Numbered from the stretch's first letter, positions 32,224 to 45,135 are shown. The stretch: DNA of 64,000 bases from Sternotherus odoratus (GCA_032164245.1 JAVMKO010000004.1:32837626-32901625), one strand, 5' to 3'. A program made the numbers and translations. The notes: generated by a model not told the origin, from the sequence alone.

Positions 32224-32430
32224 ATATATATATGGAGATATACCTATCTCATAGAACTGGAAGGACCTTGAAAGGCCATCAAGTCCAGTCCACTGCTTAC
32301 ACTAGCAGGACCAACTACTGTCCCCTGACAGATTTTTTTGCCCAGCTCCCTAAATGGCCTTCTCAAGGATTGAACTCACAGTTCAGGGTTTAGTAGGTCA
32401 ATGCTCAAACCACTGAGCTATCCCTCCCCC
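32224..32430 (-). mobile_element. Turtle tRNA-derived SINE (Cry-type)
   Basis: On the minus strand it begins GGGGGAGGGATAGCTCAGTG. It has a tRNA-like A box (TAGCTCAGTGG, complement at 32410-32420) and a B box (GTTCAATCC, complement at 32367-32375). The body follows (CCAGTCCACTGCTTACACTA on the plus strand), ending with the complement of CTATCTCATAGAACTGGAAG. This matches, from memory, the Pol III SINE family of cryptodiran turtles. The Helitron ends at the very next base upstream, inside the SINE's TA-rich tail. Confidence 0.8.
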
Positions 32431-34149
32431 TTTTTTAATAAATGCTTGAGATAGAAGCTGAGTGTGAATAAAGGATTTATTACGTTCAGTAAGACATCTT
32501 AGCCCAAAAGTCACTCGCTTGCTTTTAAATGGATATAAATGACTTGTTACCTAAAAGTAGATATAATATCTGTCAGGCAGAATAAAACTGGTCAAATACT
32601 TGCCGTTGTCCTTCGGATATTTTTTTTTATACTCAATCACTGAGCTTTCCTTCTTTCTCCTTTATGTGCATTTATTATTTGCACAATTGCCTTCTAAAAA
32701 GCAGGCTAAAAGCACAAATCACTTTGGTTTTCTTGGTGGTTTTTATTGCACATGAATAAATAGAGCTGTTATCTTGGTTTTCAAAGATGAAGAAGCAGGG
32801 TTTCTCAAAGGTGCTTTATAGCGTTTAAAGGATACCATTGAAGAATGTAAAAAGGCTCAAGGGCCAAATTCTTCTCAAGCCCTTCCAATGCTTAGAAGGA
32901 TTTGCTAGCATAGCTACAGTGGTACCAAGATACTGGCAAACATCCTAGTGTAGATGCAACTTAATAGTGGCAACAGTTCTGCCTATATAGCTTAAATCAG
33001 TCCTCTGAATGGAATAAGCTATACCAGCAAAAGGACTTCATCTCTGTATAGCTGCCCTAGGGTTTCTGCTGGCATAGGGGTGGGTGGATGGGGGAGAGAG
33101 AGCTTGACATCTGACATAACTGTGGTGTATGTTTTATACTGGTGTAACTTTGCAGTTACTTGCCATAGGTCTGTTTCTGAAATGTGACTAATGATTTTGT
33201 CTTAAAATTCTAGTGTGTGCCTACAATCCTGTCTAGTGCAATGTTTTTCTCAGATGATACTGTGAAGGTTTTTTTTTTTTTTTGGAAAAAAATGTTTTTA
33301 AAAATATTGCCAACATTTTTTAATTTTTTTTCTGTAGTTTTTTCTCCCATTCTCATTTTTCCTTCCTTCTATCCCCTCTACCTGTATTTTAAGATAATAT
33401 TCAAAAGGAAAAGAGGGGAAAGAAAATTTAAATTTTAAAAAATAACTTGCATTCAAAAATGAAAAAATGGGTCAACTTTAAACCCTGCAAATTAAAACTT
33501 TGACACTTGTCTTCAAGTCTTGTCATGGGCTAGCTCTTCTATTTTTCCACGAACTCTTGCAATTGGCATGTAATTACAAGGCAAATTCCATATATAATTA
33601 TATCTTCATTCACATGCCTTGGTACTTATATACTAGAAATACTACCTGTTATTCCCTTTGAATGAAGGTCATTTTTTAATTTTATCGTGGAGTTGGTACT
33701 AGTATTTGTCAGAGACTCCAACTTGTGGGACCAGCAGCAAGGATTGTTGTACCTCTGGGGATGAGATAGAAGGGGGCCCACCTGGACCAACTATACCTTG
33801 GACTCAGAACTGTGTATGGAAGACACTATGGAGGGAAATAGGACCCAGATAATCCTGTGGCCCTAGGGGCAAGTTGCAGAGAAGAGCTAGCTAGATATTC
33901 CAGCCAGTAGGACCAGAAGCAGCCATACCTGTAGAATGTCCTCAGGTTTTAACTACCCTGTTCTGACCGGCTGTTTGTTCCAATGCTCTTCTCTTTTCAC
34001 CTCAGCTTTGCTCCATGCCTTCCTCTCTTATCCCTTTCTCCCTTCAGCTGAACCCCTCCTTAGAAACCCTCGCCCCAAAAGTGGAACTAACATGTTTGCC
34101 ACCATCTTATAGTGCACCCTGTTTGTCCCTTATTCCCTTCCTCCCCACC
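32431..34149. other. Non-coding, possible decayed MITE
   Basis: Segment 32900-33150 (AGCATAGCTACAGTGG, AAGCTATACCAGCAAAAGGA, ATACTGGTGTAACTTTG) may be a decayed MITE. T- and A-rich runs occupy 33268-33330. No gene. Confidence 0.4.
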
Positions 34150-34270
34150 TCATGTCTGTCTTGTCTATTTAGACTGTAAGCTCTTTGGGGCAGGGGTAAT
34201 CTAGACAGCACCCAGTGAAATGGGATCCCACTCTTGGTTGGCCCTTAAGCACTGCTGTCATAAAGATGGT
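34150..34270 (+). mobile_element. L2/MIR-like 3' tail fragment
   Basis: TTGTCTATTTAGACTGTAAG, CTCTTTGGGGCAGGGGTAAT and CACTCTTGGTTGGCCCTTAA match the common LINE or MIR 3' tail of amniotes. Confidence 0.6.
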
Positions 34271-36824
34271 TAATAATCATCCATACAAGTTCTCCTGTAG
34301 TTTTGAGGAAGTCTTAGAAAGTGCTGCTTACTAACTTGGAAGGAGATAAATAAGGTCCGGTTCCACTTATGTTAATAAAGCACACCTAAACCATAATAGT
34401 CTTCTCTTACATTAAAGTCCCTCACAAAAAAATACCAATAATCCCCATGGATAGAACTAGCCTTGGGATCCACAGAGCATGTGGCCTTCACCTTCCTGAT
34501 TTGAGGAAACTAAAAATGGAAAGGAGAATCTGACCTTTTACCATCCCTGGAAGAAAGACATTATTATCCTAAATCGTGTAAAATAATCTTCTAAAACTAT
34601 TCTTGTGTTCAAACTTAAATATAGTAACTTGCTGAACACTGACAAATTATTCCATAATCCTGATTTTTCTCATAATTCTGGTACAGAGCATTATAATTGC
34701 ACAATATGTTGCCTTCATCATAGGTGGCTAATCTGTATTCTGCTGTTGTAATTTATTCATGCTTTTATCTTTCCTTTCAAAGAGCAAAACCTTTGGGTCC
34801 TTTGGTCATAAGGCCATAAAATAAACACAAAAGTACAGAGTTAAGCTGAAAGGAAGCAAGTTAGTGGCTGAGAGAAAGAAAGAAAGAGAGAGGGATGAGA
34901 CCTCAGAAGCTATGAGGTGGTTCAAATGAACAAAGCCCTCAAGGAGAGTTTTAGAAAGGAGGGAGATGAGAGGTCAAGGTTGGTAGACTGGAATGACCCA
35001 ATGGTGAAGCAGGTAGGTATGAAACTGAGTTTGTGTATTAGGCTGTAGTGAGTACAAGGAAAGCCTGAAGGGAAATCTCTGATTAGATTGTTTAGAAAGA
35101 CCATGAATGTAACAGACAATATGAGTATGATGGTCACAAATGTTTGTTTTCTGAGATGAAAACAGTTTATATCTAAACAATTCAAGAACAACATTTCTGT
35201 CTAGTCTGTAGAGCTCTTTCACAGAATCCACAGGAAAGAGAAAATGGCAAATTTTTGGTCAGATTTTTTATTTGGGGAGAAGGTTGCCAGAAAGATTGCC
35301 TTTTCTCAGAAAAGTGACTGCCTAAGAATGGCATCTTACCCTACAGAGCTACTTTCTAGGTGTATTAAAAGTCATGTCTGCTCTGTGTTTAAAATAACTG
35401 TCCTGCTTTTTACTCATGTTAGCCCTAAAAGCCAACATGACTAAGAAATAAGGAGATTAGTGCTATTCTAATCTTCTAGGTGTTCAACAGACTGAAATTC
35501 CAATTAATTCTACCTGTGTAAAACCATTGAACGACAGGTGTAATGGACCTGTATTTCTGGGGATGAGTGAATCATAAAGTCCAGCTTGACTCTTGGAGCC
35601 CTTATTGGATTTTCAAGGCTGGAATTAGAAACCAACCAACCAGTATATGTCTGAATTAACAGTACTCCTAGCAGTTATTCAAATCAAATGAATCTGAGAT
35701 GAAATTAGACTTCCACCTAAATATGAATTGGTGGGCTATCCCTTTCCCAATCACCAACTAACAACTTTCTATACCTTAAACAGGCTTCAAATAAATTTAA
35801 CAGCAGTTTACGTGATTGTGCTAGCTTTTCATTGTGGGAGTTTGCCAAGAGTTAAATATTGTTTTACTCTGAAATGCAGCTTCTACATAAGTTTCATAAA
35901 ACCTCAGCACAACTAGTATTTATATGAGTCTTCTATTATGAAACTACTATTAAAATAATCCTTCAGATTATCAAAATTGCTTGCAGGCTAAATGAGACCT
36001 CATTGGCACTGACTATAGGACAAAGTCTGGAGACCTCATTTTTTCCTATTGTAGTGCCAAATCTATTTAAAAGCTGCACCTGAGAGTAACACTTTTTAAT
36101 AGGCAATGCTCCTTTGGCCTCACTTTAAGAAAGAAAAGCTCCTATTCCCAAGGCTTGTTTAGTGATTACTATTTTAATAGAAAATGAATGTTTGACTTGC
36201 ACAACTGCACATTCTAATGGGAAGGCAGAGTTGGAACTTTGTGGTCTGTATTTAAACCAAAGCACAAACGAACGATTGCAGGAGAAATAAGACTTATTTC
36301 AAAGGATGCATTCAGTTATGTTTTTTCAGTCAGATTATGATTTTGACTGAACGAAAATAGAATAGATTCTTACCATGTGTTGATTTAAATATCTTGAGGC
36401 TATTTTTGTGAAGGTTTTCTGTATTTTATTTAAATTTAATTTTTAAAAATGCATTTCTAACACAGCTGTATGCACAATTAGGTGTACTTTGACATGAATC
36501 CTTGAAATATAATTAATCAAATAATGTACATCATGATCTGTCAGTTAGCCAGAGGCAATAGAAAAAATATATATAAAAACAGATAGCAACATTACAGTTT
36601 GCTGTCAATGGATAGGCTGAGTTCAAGGTCCAGTTCTTGGTGAGTGAACCAAGAAAGGTTTGGAGATTTGGTTCAACTTAGACAAGCACCCAAATCATCA
36701 CACATTGATCCAAACTTACCTTTGTGATTTGGAAATTTGGGCTGGAAATATCTTATCAGGCTTTCTCATGAGACTTCCAGAATGTTTTGGTTATGGTCAG
36801 GCAGAAAACACAACAGAACACACA
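34271..36824. other. AT-rich non-coding sequence
   Basis: No gene or assigned repeat. GA-rich run at 34872-34895. Confidence 0.5.
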
Positions 36825-36934
36825 GAACGAGGAGTACTTGTGGAACCTTAGAGACTAACAAATTTATTTTCTAGTCTCTAAGGTGCCACAAGTACTCCTC
36901 GCTCTTTTTGCAGATACAGACTAACACAGCTACC
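36825..36934. mobile_element. Palindromic copy of the short retroelement
   Basis: Two 30-nt arms, 36828-36857 and 36872-36901, match as an inverted repeat at 29 of 30 positions, with a 14-nt AT-rich spacer. The right arm continues as the normal element (TTTTTGCAGATACAGACTAA, ending ACACAGCTACC). The left arm is therefore an inverted partial copy of the same family as 21029-21152. Confidence 0.75.
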
Positions 36935-37860
36935 ACTGTGAAACCTGTCACAATAGGAACAGTCACTTCAGAACTTCCACCTTCAGCCAAAAAACCAAGA
37001 AGTGTTGAGAGGCACAAAAATTAAGATTTAGCAGCTAAACACTTTTTCAAGAGTAAAAAAGAAGTTTGGATTTGCTTCAGTCTAATTTTTAAGTGAATAT
37101 TTAGGTCACTTAATTTTTCTGCACAGTGACTCATCCCCATTACTCTTCACCCATTGCATAAATATTCCCATTAAATAAGTGAGCAGATGAATGAATCTCT
37201 CCTTAATTTTAATGAATTGCAGCATGTTATACCAGTCTGAGCTTTGCAGAGCAATCAAGTACAAATATCAAAACTGTGATCCATGGAGGTGAAGTAGCTG
37301 AAATCACTGAAGGCATGTCTTGTTAAAAAAAATTGCAGAGGTGTTATTTTGTGAGTGTTGTGAATGTTCATGTGTCTTGTGCTGATCTAATTAATCAAAA
37401 AGCCATCAATGTGATTCACGAAGTTTGCAATATGCAAGCAAATTTCACTCTCTCTCTGAACCTGAAATACAGTCATAGAAAATCCTAGAGACCTTTTTCA
37501 CCCTTATGGTGGGCTTCTGATCAGACCACTGCTTACTATAAAATACCAATTAAAATTTACCAATTGAGGTCATATTCTGATACGCTTGCTTATATTGAGT
37601 AGCCTCCTACTCCACACCAACCCATATAGGTTTCAGTGGGATGAATGGAAGACTATTACTTAGTATGAGTGACTGTATAAGTCCTGGATCTCACAGTTGT
37701 GTAAGAACATGCTCTCATTGTTTTGGTCAAGGGTCTGAAGTGGCATAGATTTTAGTGTCAAAGAAAAGAAAGAATACACTATTTGTTACCAAGCCTCAAA
37801 AATATTTGAATACCCTCTTATTGTTTATGTGGAGCTTGTTGAAATTGACTAATGGAATCA

Positions 37861-37985
37861 GGTTTCAGAGTGATAGCCCTATTAGTCTGTATTAGCAAAA
37901 ACAGTGGGTAGTCCTTGTGGCACCTTTAAAGACTAACACAGTTATTTGGGCATAAGCTTCATGGACCAAAACCCACTTCATCAGG
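37861..37985 (-). mobile_element. Short retroelement, same family as 21029-21152
   Basis: Complementary landmarks in order: CAGAGTGATAGCCCTATTAG, AGTCCTTGTGGCACCTTTAA, AAGACTAACACAG, ACCAAAACCCACTTCATCAG. No clear target duplication found. Confidence 0.7.
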
Positions 37986-38017
37986 TCCTTGGAGGGAAAA
38001 ATAAGTAAGCAGCGCAT

Positions 38018-38072
38018 ATCTATCTAGCTATATCTATCTATCTCTATATATCTCTATATATCTATCTATCTC
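38018..38072. repeat. (ATCT)n/(AT)n microsatellite
   Basis: Imperfect run of TATC, TCTA and TATA units. Confidence 0.9.
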
Positions 38073-38103
38073 ATAGCACATGAAAAGATGGGAGTTGCCT
38101 TAC

Positions 38104-38105
<2 letters not shown>

Positions 38106-38149
<44 letters not shown>
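38106..38149. repeat. (TG)n microsatellite
   Basis: An uninterrupted 44-bp TG run. Confidence 0.97.
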
Positions 38150-38151
<2 letters not shown>

Positions 38152-41100
38152 AATGAGGCCAATTCAATTAAGGTGGAAGTAGCCTATTCTAAATAGTTGA
38201 CAAGAAGGGGGAATATCAAGAAAAGGGAAAATTACTTTTGTAGTGCTGAGGCCAATGCAATCAAGGTGCATGTTGCCCATTTCCATTTCTAACACATTGG
38301 ATAGGAATTTATCCATGCAACTCCCATGCACACCAATTAACCCTTTCATTTCTGACATATAATTGTATTTATACTTATAGAACCATTGTTTCAAATTAAT
38401 AGATTACGGAAGCACAGCAGGTTCATCTAGCCTTACTGATCAAGCGTACCTCTTGAACAGATCTGGAAAATTGTTCAGCAATGACACAGTTCAAAGGAAA
38501 GCAAAAGAAGTTAAGGTACCATATATCACTATTTCTCAAAACTGGAACTTAATCAAAGGGTGTCAACTAATAGTTTGCAATACTTAAGCTAATACTGTCA
38601 CTTCCTCTATGAAAGGTATCGGAGAGTGGAATGGAAAGTCAAAATTGCAAAGGAAGAGAACATACATTTGGGCCATTTTAGGATTTTGTTATAATGTCAT
38701 CCAGGACATTCTAATAGAGTCTGTCACAACTGAATATATTGAATTATGAGGCCCTCATTACAGGTTCTAGCTAAATTCAGCTCAGGGTAGAACCTGGGCA
38801 ACAAGAGTGGCTTTAACCCATATCTGAACAGCAAACATTCTGGGGCTGGTCATTCACATTTTAGAGCAGTCTAAAGGCTGTTCTAAACTGCAGCCCCGAG
38901 GAGCTTTTGTAGCTGCCAAGAATATCCAAACAGTCTGGCCATTCCTTTTTCCCTGGCCATGACCCTAGCATGGGGCTGCAAGGGAGGGTCACATTACATT
39001 AGCACTAGCGCCCGCTCCCCCCCCCCTCCCCCCAGGGAAGCCCTTCGTGGCAGGGGCATTCCCTAGGGGCCAAATCTGACCACTCTGTTTCATTAAAGAG
39101 CTGTTTTAGACTCATGTACTGGGCCCTTAAAATTTGCACAACTCTTTGAACATGTAAAGTATTGTATGCTTGAGAAATATTATTTCACATCAAGTTTCCA
39201 AAAAGCCTTTTTTTAAAAATATAGTTATTTACTACCTTGAGCATCTACTTCAGTAAAGTTATCAAAGATGTGGGAGACAATAATTAAAAGTGGGGATTTT
39301 AAGATCCCTCTGACAAATAACAGATGGCTATTAGGATTGCCTCAGGAGAACGGATGTTGCTTGGAAGCAGCACACTTGTAAATTTCTGTTGTTGACAGTA
39401 CTTAAGATTAATTATGAGTGGGGTATTTTAGTTTACCTATATATCCCTAGAGGCCAGACTCCAGCTTGGAGAAAACTGATATTCAGATTTAAATCAAGTG
39501 GCTTAGGGTTCTTGCTGCTGGGTTTATTTGCATGGCTTTTCTATTAAACAATCAGTGACTAATGTGACATTGACCAATAGCATCTGCTGATTGAAACTAA
39601 ATGGAGCATTTTTAAACTAATGACACATACAGTATTGCTGCAAAATGCTTCCTATCTTATTTTAAATTGTAGGAAAACTATAAACTGAAAGGGATTTGTA
39701 GAGATGATTAAAATGGTTGGCTAATAAATAGGGAACTGGGTTTTTTTCAGAAATACTGCACATATCAACGGAGATTACACATTAAAAATGTTATTTAGCT
39801 AAACTTTTTTCTCTTTTTATTTTAATTTTATAAAAATAATATTATGAAGTCTTGGTCCAAAACATTTCCCAGTTCTTAATGACCAGCTACAGCCCATCAA
39901 CTCCTCCCAGTTAGTAATTAGACATTCGGAAACACCCTGAGCCTACATCATTATTGTTAATCAAAATTAGCAATTGGCCTGCTTTACCCCCTAGCCAAAT
40001 TTGTTCTCATTTACAATAGCTCAGATCTCATTTTGGATTAAATCAATTTTGTAGGAGATGAAGAAAGAACAAAGATATCCTGCAACTTGTTATTAAAGCT
40101 GATCAGATATCTCAAGATCCAATGAAAGAACATCTTGGTGAATTCAACAATTTATAGTAAACATTACTGGTCTAAGGTCCACCTAATTAAGACAGCTGAT
40201 TCCTAATCTCTTTCTTCTATGTCATCAATTCACTAAACTATAGCAAGTATATCTCTTGCCTCTAGAATATGACTTGTTTTGATGTTAGATTTATGAATTG
40301 CCTCTGTCACTTTTAGTAGCTAGATGTCGTGATGTAATAAACATACCCTACAGATTTAGCTTTAACAACTCTAGCAAACCACATTCTATTTTCCCTCCTT
40401 AAAAATGCAGGCTTGTGTGTGAAAGCCGTATCAGTCCTCTGACAAGCATCTGCAATTACATTCTCTTGCATGCTCATCCTCACCATTACCTTACAGGGAG
40501 TTTTCTTGCTATACCTTCTAACTCATCCTCATAACCCAGATCAAACCCTATTCCAGAGTCCAGGTTTTTTTCACTGAAATGTCACATGACTTCAGAAACA
40601 TAATTGTGTTCATTAACCACATTATCCATAGCCATCTATCTCTTGTTTTTCTTGTAGATTATGGTATATTCAGAGTACTGTTCGGTTACTATATTTAGCT
40701 AGCTAACTAAATATATATTTATATCCAGTCAGTTTGCTTTTCTCTTACCTCTGTATTCACAACATCTTGCTGAGATGTCTTACACGGGCTCCTTATCCTG
40801 AATACTGGGGGCTTTTTATTGTTTGCTTTGTTAATTTCCTTGCCTAGCAAGCAATCCAGCTCTGGTACAATCACTGTTTAAAAGGTTAGTGTATGCCTCC
40901 GCACTGCTATGGTTTTTCTTTAATCAACATATGGGCTATAATATAGTGGTTGTTTTGAATCTGATGTCATGGGAAAAGTGTTGCTTCAGGCAACGTGGAA
41001 ATTTGCCCAGATACTTTCAAGTTGTTTCTTCCTTGAGTAAAATATCATCTATTTGAGACTTTTAACTTGCTTTCTACTGGTTATTCATACTCACCCGTGA

Positions 41101-43994
41101 CCACTTTCCAGTCCAAATATAGCACTACTAGAGTTAACAAACCCAAGGTACGGTTCTGCTTATGGAGTGTGTTTAACAATCCAAACCAAATCCTTTCTGA
41201 AATGCCATGGTCCAAATTGTCATAAAATTTGAGAGATTTATTAGGACTCTGTCTGCAGACATTTTTAAATGACCCCTTGTGTTTTTAACATTAGAAGAAT
41301 CATGCAGAAATGACATGTTTTTCAGCTGTTTGTTATATTTTACTCCTATTGAACTCTTCTTGGGATGAAGCAAAGTGATCAGGCACGCACAAACGAGGCT
41401 CCAATTGACCAATGTTGATTTTAGATGTGTAAGAAATTCAGGGCTGAGCCCTTTTTCAGTCAGCTAGGACTGCAGTAGCATCTTAGAAAATATCCAGTAC
41501 TACCTTAAAACAATGGCATAAGTCTTATTATTGAACACAAAGAAAATCAGCCAATGTAACCAATGTAACTCGACTGACTAAATACTGCTGATTTATACCA
41601 GCTGTGCCCCTGGAGCTTAACTTTTAGTGAAGTTAATATGCAGGACCAGTGAGCAATCTTTACCAAACATTAATATCCTATTAAGATGTATAAAAGATAC
41701 TGGTTTAGTACGAAACACATCTGAGACTGGTTGTCCTGCTTTTTCTGTCTTTTTTTTAATTAATGTTTTTGCTGTTGCTTTAATTGCTTTAAGAAAACAA
41801 AAATCTATGATATGCAAAAGAAAGTTTGTCTGGATTTCTAGTCCTACACATAGTGTATTAATAAAACATAATAAGCTGAGGAGTCTGAGTGCATTAACAG
41901 TGCATTTGGAACATTCAGCAAACATGACAATTTCAGGGTGGATTTTCATGGGGACAGCAAAAGACATCTCTTTGATCATAGGACTGTCTCTCTGCCAAAT
42001 TATAAGCTCCAGCTACATAGCATTAAAACACTCAAACTAAAAAAAAAAAGGAAAAAACATTAATATTGGCAAAACTATCTTATAGTAAGTAGGTTCTTTC
42101 TTAAAAAAAAGCTGAACTATTTTTCTCTCAATTTAAAAATAAATAAATAACTAATATTCAGCCTGAGGGAGAGACCAAGGATAGCAAATTTCAATCTGAA
42201 TGGTTAATAGTCTAAGCTATAGCCAATTTGAAAATGAAGGTTTATAATGTTGGGCATAATATTGTTAGGCAACCTTTTTTTACACTCAGCAGGACAATCA
42301 GCTCTCCCCATAATAAGGGTGAAAACAACCGAGTGGAGGTTGTGGTTAGAGTTTGTTGACATACAGCTAACATTACATAGAATTACAAGGACGCAAACTC
42401 ATAAAGTTGTTCTGAAAGGTTTTCTGTGTCTGAATGAGGTAGGTTGTTTTAATACTTTCTGAGTAGCTATCAATATTAGTACAGTACTTTATACCATGCA
42501 TGCCATTTATTGGTAGAGCACTAGTTTCTTACATTGCTATTCATGTTAACTAATGTTAGTTTGAGATTTTACAACTTTTTCAGCTGTAAAAAGGACAAGG
42601 AAGCTGAATCAGTGCTTTTAATTTAGTCCATCTCATGGTTCTATTGTTGCACATCTCCGTGTGCAGCTAGGTTTTATCTTGCTGTTGTGAAAGTATATAA
42701 AACTTTCATTTACAATGATGACCTAGGTGAAGGAAGAGAAACATTTATGCCACTAATGGTTACATCTTGCAAGTGCTAAATATTAGTCTCTGGCACACTC
42801 TGGATTGTGTGCTTGCTTAATGTGATTGATGTAATATGACTTTGGTCATGCTCTGTAAGGTGACCTTGGTGCTTTTCAATAGTACATTGAGTGAAGGCCA
42901 GCCCAATGTGATCTGACTTTGCTATCCACTGTGATTTTTATGTCCATCAGGAGCAGTGCAATATTATATAATGTGAGTAGCTGATGTGTCACAATCAGGG
43001 AGATCACTGTTTGCTTTACATTAGCTGTGGAAGAACTGACAGACTCTAAAAATGGAAATAATGAAAAAGGGCCAAAATATGCAGGCCTTCCTCAGGTAAA
43101 ACTCCCAATGAATGCAATGAGAGCTAGGAATGCAATATTTCACCCAAAGAGACTAAAAAACATATCCACCTAGTAAAAAGTACAAGATTTCAGCATTATC
43201 TGAAGTACTTTGGACCAGACTGCAGCAGGAAAATATATAAAAAACAATAGGATTTAGAAACAACTCTTCTGATCCCTTGTTTAAAGGAATAAACCTGAAC
43301 ACAGACCCCAGTTTGATGAACATTTGGAGTATTTCCTTGCCATCCTGCATCACTTATTATCTTTCTAATAGACCTATCACCATTCTACCTAGGCATTTTG
43401 GGCTGGATTCACTGCCCTGATCTGCTCAGGCAGTGTGAGGAGAATCTAAATAACCCACATCTCCCCGGCTTGTGATCTTCCCCAGTTTGGAGGAATCTTC
43501 TGCAGGCAGGGAGCTGTGTAGGGAATGTGTAGAGATTGGGAGAGAGCATGGCCAGAGTGTTGCTGGGGTAGCCAGAACACAGTACAGACAATCCCTTGAC
43601 AGCTAGCATGAGGTAGAGCAGGTCCCATGCTGCTCTTACCTATGTTGTGGCTCAGGAGGAGCTGAGCAGAAAATGGGGTGGGTATAAGGGGCATCCTCCT
43701 CTGCTGCATGAAGCAGATCTGGGTGACAGCAGAGAATCTGACATTATGAGGCACACATGGTAATGAGAACTGAGTGTGTGTTCTCATGCTCATCTTTAGG
43801 GATCTTATATTGAGATTTATTCATTACTTTAGCTCTAGAGTTTTTAAAATAGCATAAAATCTATCCAGATAGTTTGCCATTCATAATTCCTATTGTTGCA
43901 CATCCGTATGGAGGATCAAATCTGATAGTTTTAGTGGTGCGATATCTACTTGTAAAAATAAGCTCCCAGAATGTTATCTTGTGCTTTCAGATCA
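38150..43994. other. Longest repeat-poor stretch; AT-rich, non-coding
   Basis: Nearly 6 kb with no confidently assigned mobile element and no gene. A frame of 137 codons at 41627-42040 (+) faces one of 120 codons at 41617-41979 (-). Neither shows a domain. Segment 39370-40330 has dense homeodomain-like TAATTA and an ATTTGCAT octamer (39526-39533) and could be a conserved non-coding element. Confidence 0.45.
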
Positions 43995-44053
43995 GATTAG
44001 CCAGTCAGGATAAAATTTTCAAAAGTGCCTGAGTGACTTAGGTGCTTAAATCC

Positions 44054-44875
44054 TGTTATACAGAGTGGTACTGGTGGCAGGACATGAACTTACTCTTCAA
44101 TTAACATAACTGCCTGGATAAGTTAATCACAGCCCCCCTCACGTAAGACCCAAGGGGTTATGAGCCCTCCTGGGAGTTTTGTACTGATTGGGTGCAGGGA
44201 TTTTGCTGAATATACTGCTTACATAAGAGGTGTGTGTGTATATGTTACAGAGAGGGAGATAGGAGTCAGAACACACACAATGAGAGAGACTTGGGGCCAG
44301 AGCAAGAAAGCCCAGGGGCTTCCTGTCAGTGTGGTGTGACTTTGAAGAAGCCTAGAGGGAGGTTCGGGTCAAGGCTTCTGGCTGAACAAAGCTTGGACCT
44401 GTAAGCTGAGAAACTGCTCCTTTTGCTTTTGATTCCTCCTGCAGTCAGGGGGCTTGTCTTCACTCCCCACCAAATCAGTGGGTAGCAATCGATTTATCAC
44501 ATCTCATCTAGACACGATAAATCAATCCCCAAAGGTGCTCCCCTTCGACTCCGGTACTCCAGCTTGCCGAGAGGAGTAAGCAGAGTTGACAGGGGAGCCT
44601 GCTGCCTTCATGAGGATACCAGGTAAGTTGACCTAAGAGGCGCCGACTTCAGCTACGCTATTCTAGTAGCTGAAGTTGTGTATCTTGGGTCGCCCACCCC
44701 CCTCCTCCACCCCACTAGTGTAGACCTGGCCAGAGAAACAGGACTTTATACCTTCCTTGTAAATAAACAAGACTGTGGCAAAAAAACCACCAGACTATCA
44801 TCATTTTCTTCTCCCAGCTGGGACATCCCCAGGGTCCAAACTCTGACTAGCCAATTGGGTCAAAAAAGTGTAACA
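44054..44875 (+). mobile_element. Solo LTR with exact 4-bp target duplication
   Basis: Begins TGTTATACAG and ends GTGTAACA, so the termini are TGTTA...TAACA. ATCC flanks both sides (44050-44053, 44876-44879). An AATAAA poly(A) signal is at 44762-44767. A MITE of about 283 bp lies inside (44449-44731); without it the LTR is about 540 bp. No viral genes and no second LTR adjoin it. A 4-bp duplication is typical of gammaretrovirus-like and many Gypsy elements, but the class cannot be decided from the LTR alone. Confidence 0.8.
44449..44731. mobile_element. MITE of the GTCTACACT-ended class, inside the LTR
   Basis: Starts GGCTTGTCTTCACTCCCC and ends CTAGTGTAGACCTGGCC. Internal phrases GATTTATCACATCTCATCTA, GGAGCCTGCTGCCTTCATGA and CTTCAGCTACGCTATTCTAG match 5479-5758 in order. 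Target duplication not resolved. Confidence 0.75.
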
Positions 44876-45135
44876 ATCCCATTTTCAAAAATGACTTAAG
44901 TACATATGGGCAAGATTTTTAGAGAGTCATATATGTTCCTACTGGAATTTTTCATTGGGAGTTAGGTGTCTAGGCACCTAGTGATATTTTAAAAATTGCC
45001 TATCTGCATCTTTAGCAGCCTAAATGCCTTTAAAAATCTTTCCCCTTGTGCCTTAGTCTCATTGAAAGTGCCAAAGTCACTGATTTTTTTTAAAGGTTCC
45101 TAAGTAATTTAGGCACGTTTGAAAATTCTTTCCAG

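Larger units (their letters stand above)
43995..45135. repeat. Dispersed repeat (GCACCTAA class) split by an LTR
   Basis: Left part 43995-44053 (AAAATTTTCAAAAGTGCCTG, AGTGACTTAGGTGCTTAAAT) and right part 44876-45135 (CATTTTCAAAAATGACTTAA, GTGTCTAGGCACCTAG, CTATCTGCATCTTTAGCAGC) belong to one element. Removing the LTR and one ATCC restores continuous sequence. Confidence 0.7.

Noticed and set aside
41617..42040. Overlapping open frames of 137 (+) and 120 (-) codons
   Set aside because: No recognisable domain, no splice or promoter context, and overlapping frames on opposite strands; most likely chance.
44054..44875. Start of a full provirus
   Set aside because: No primer-binding site, internal genes or second LTR follow; the old repeat resumes right after the duplication.
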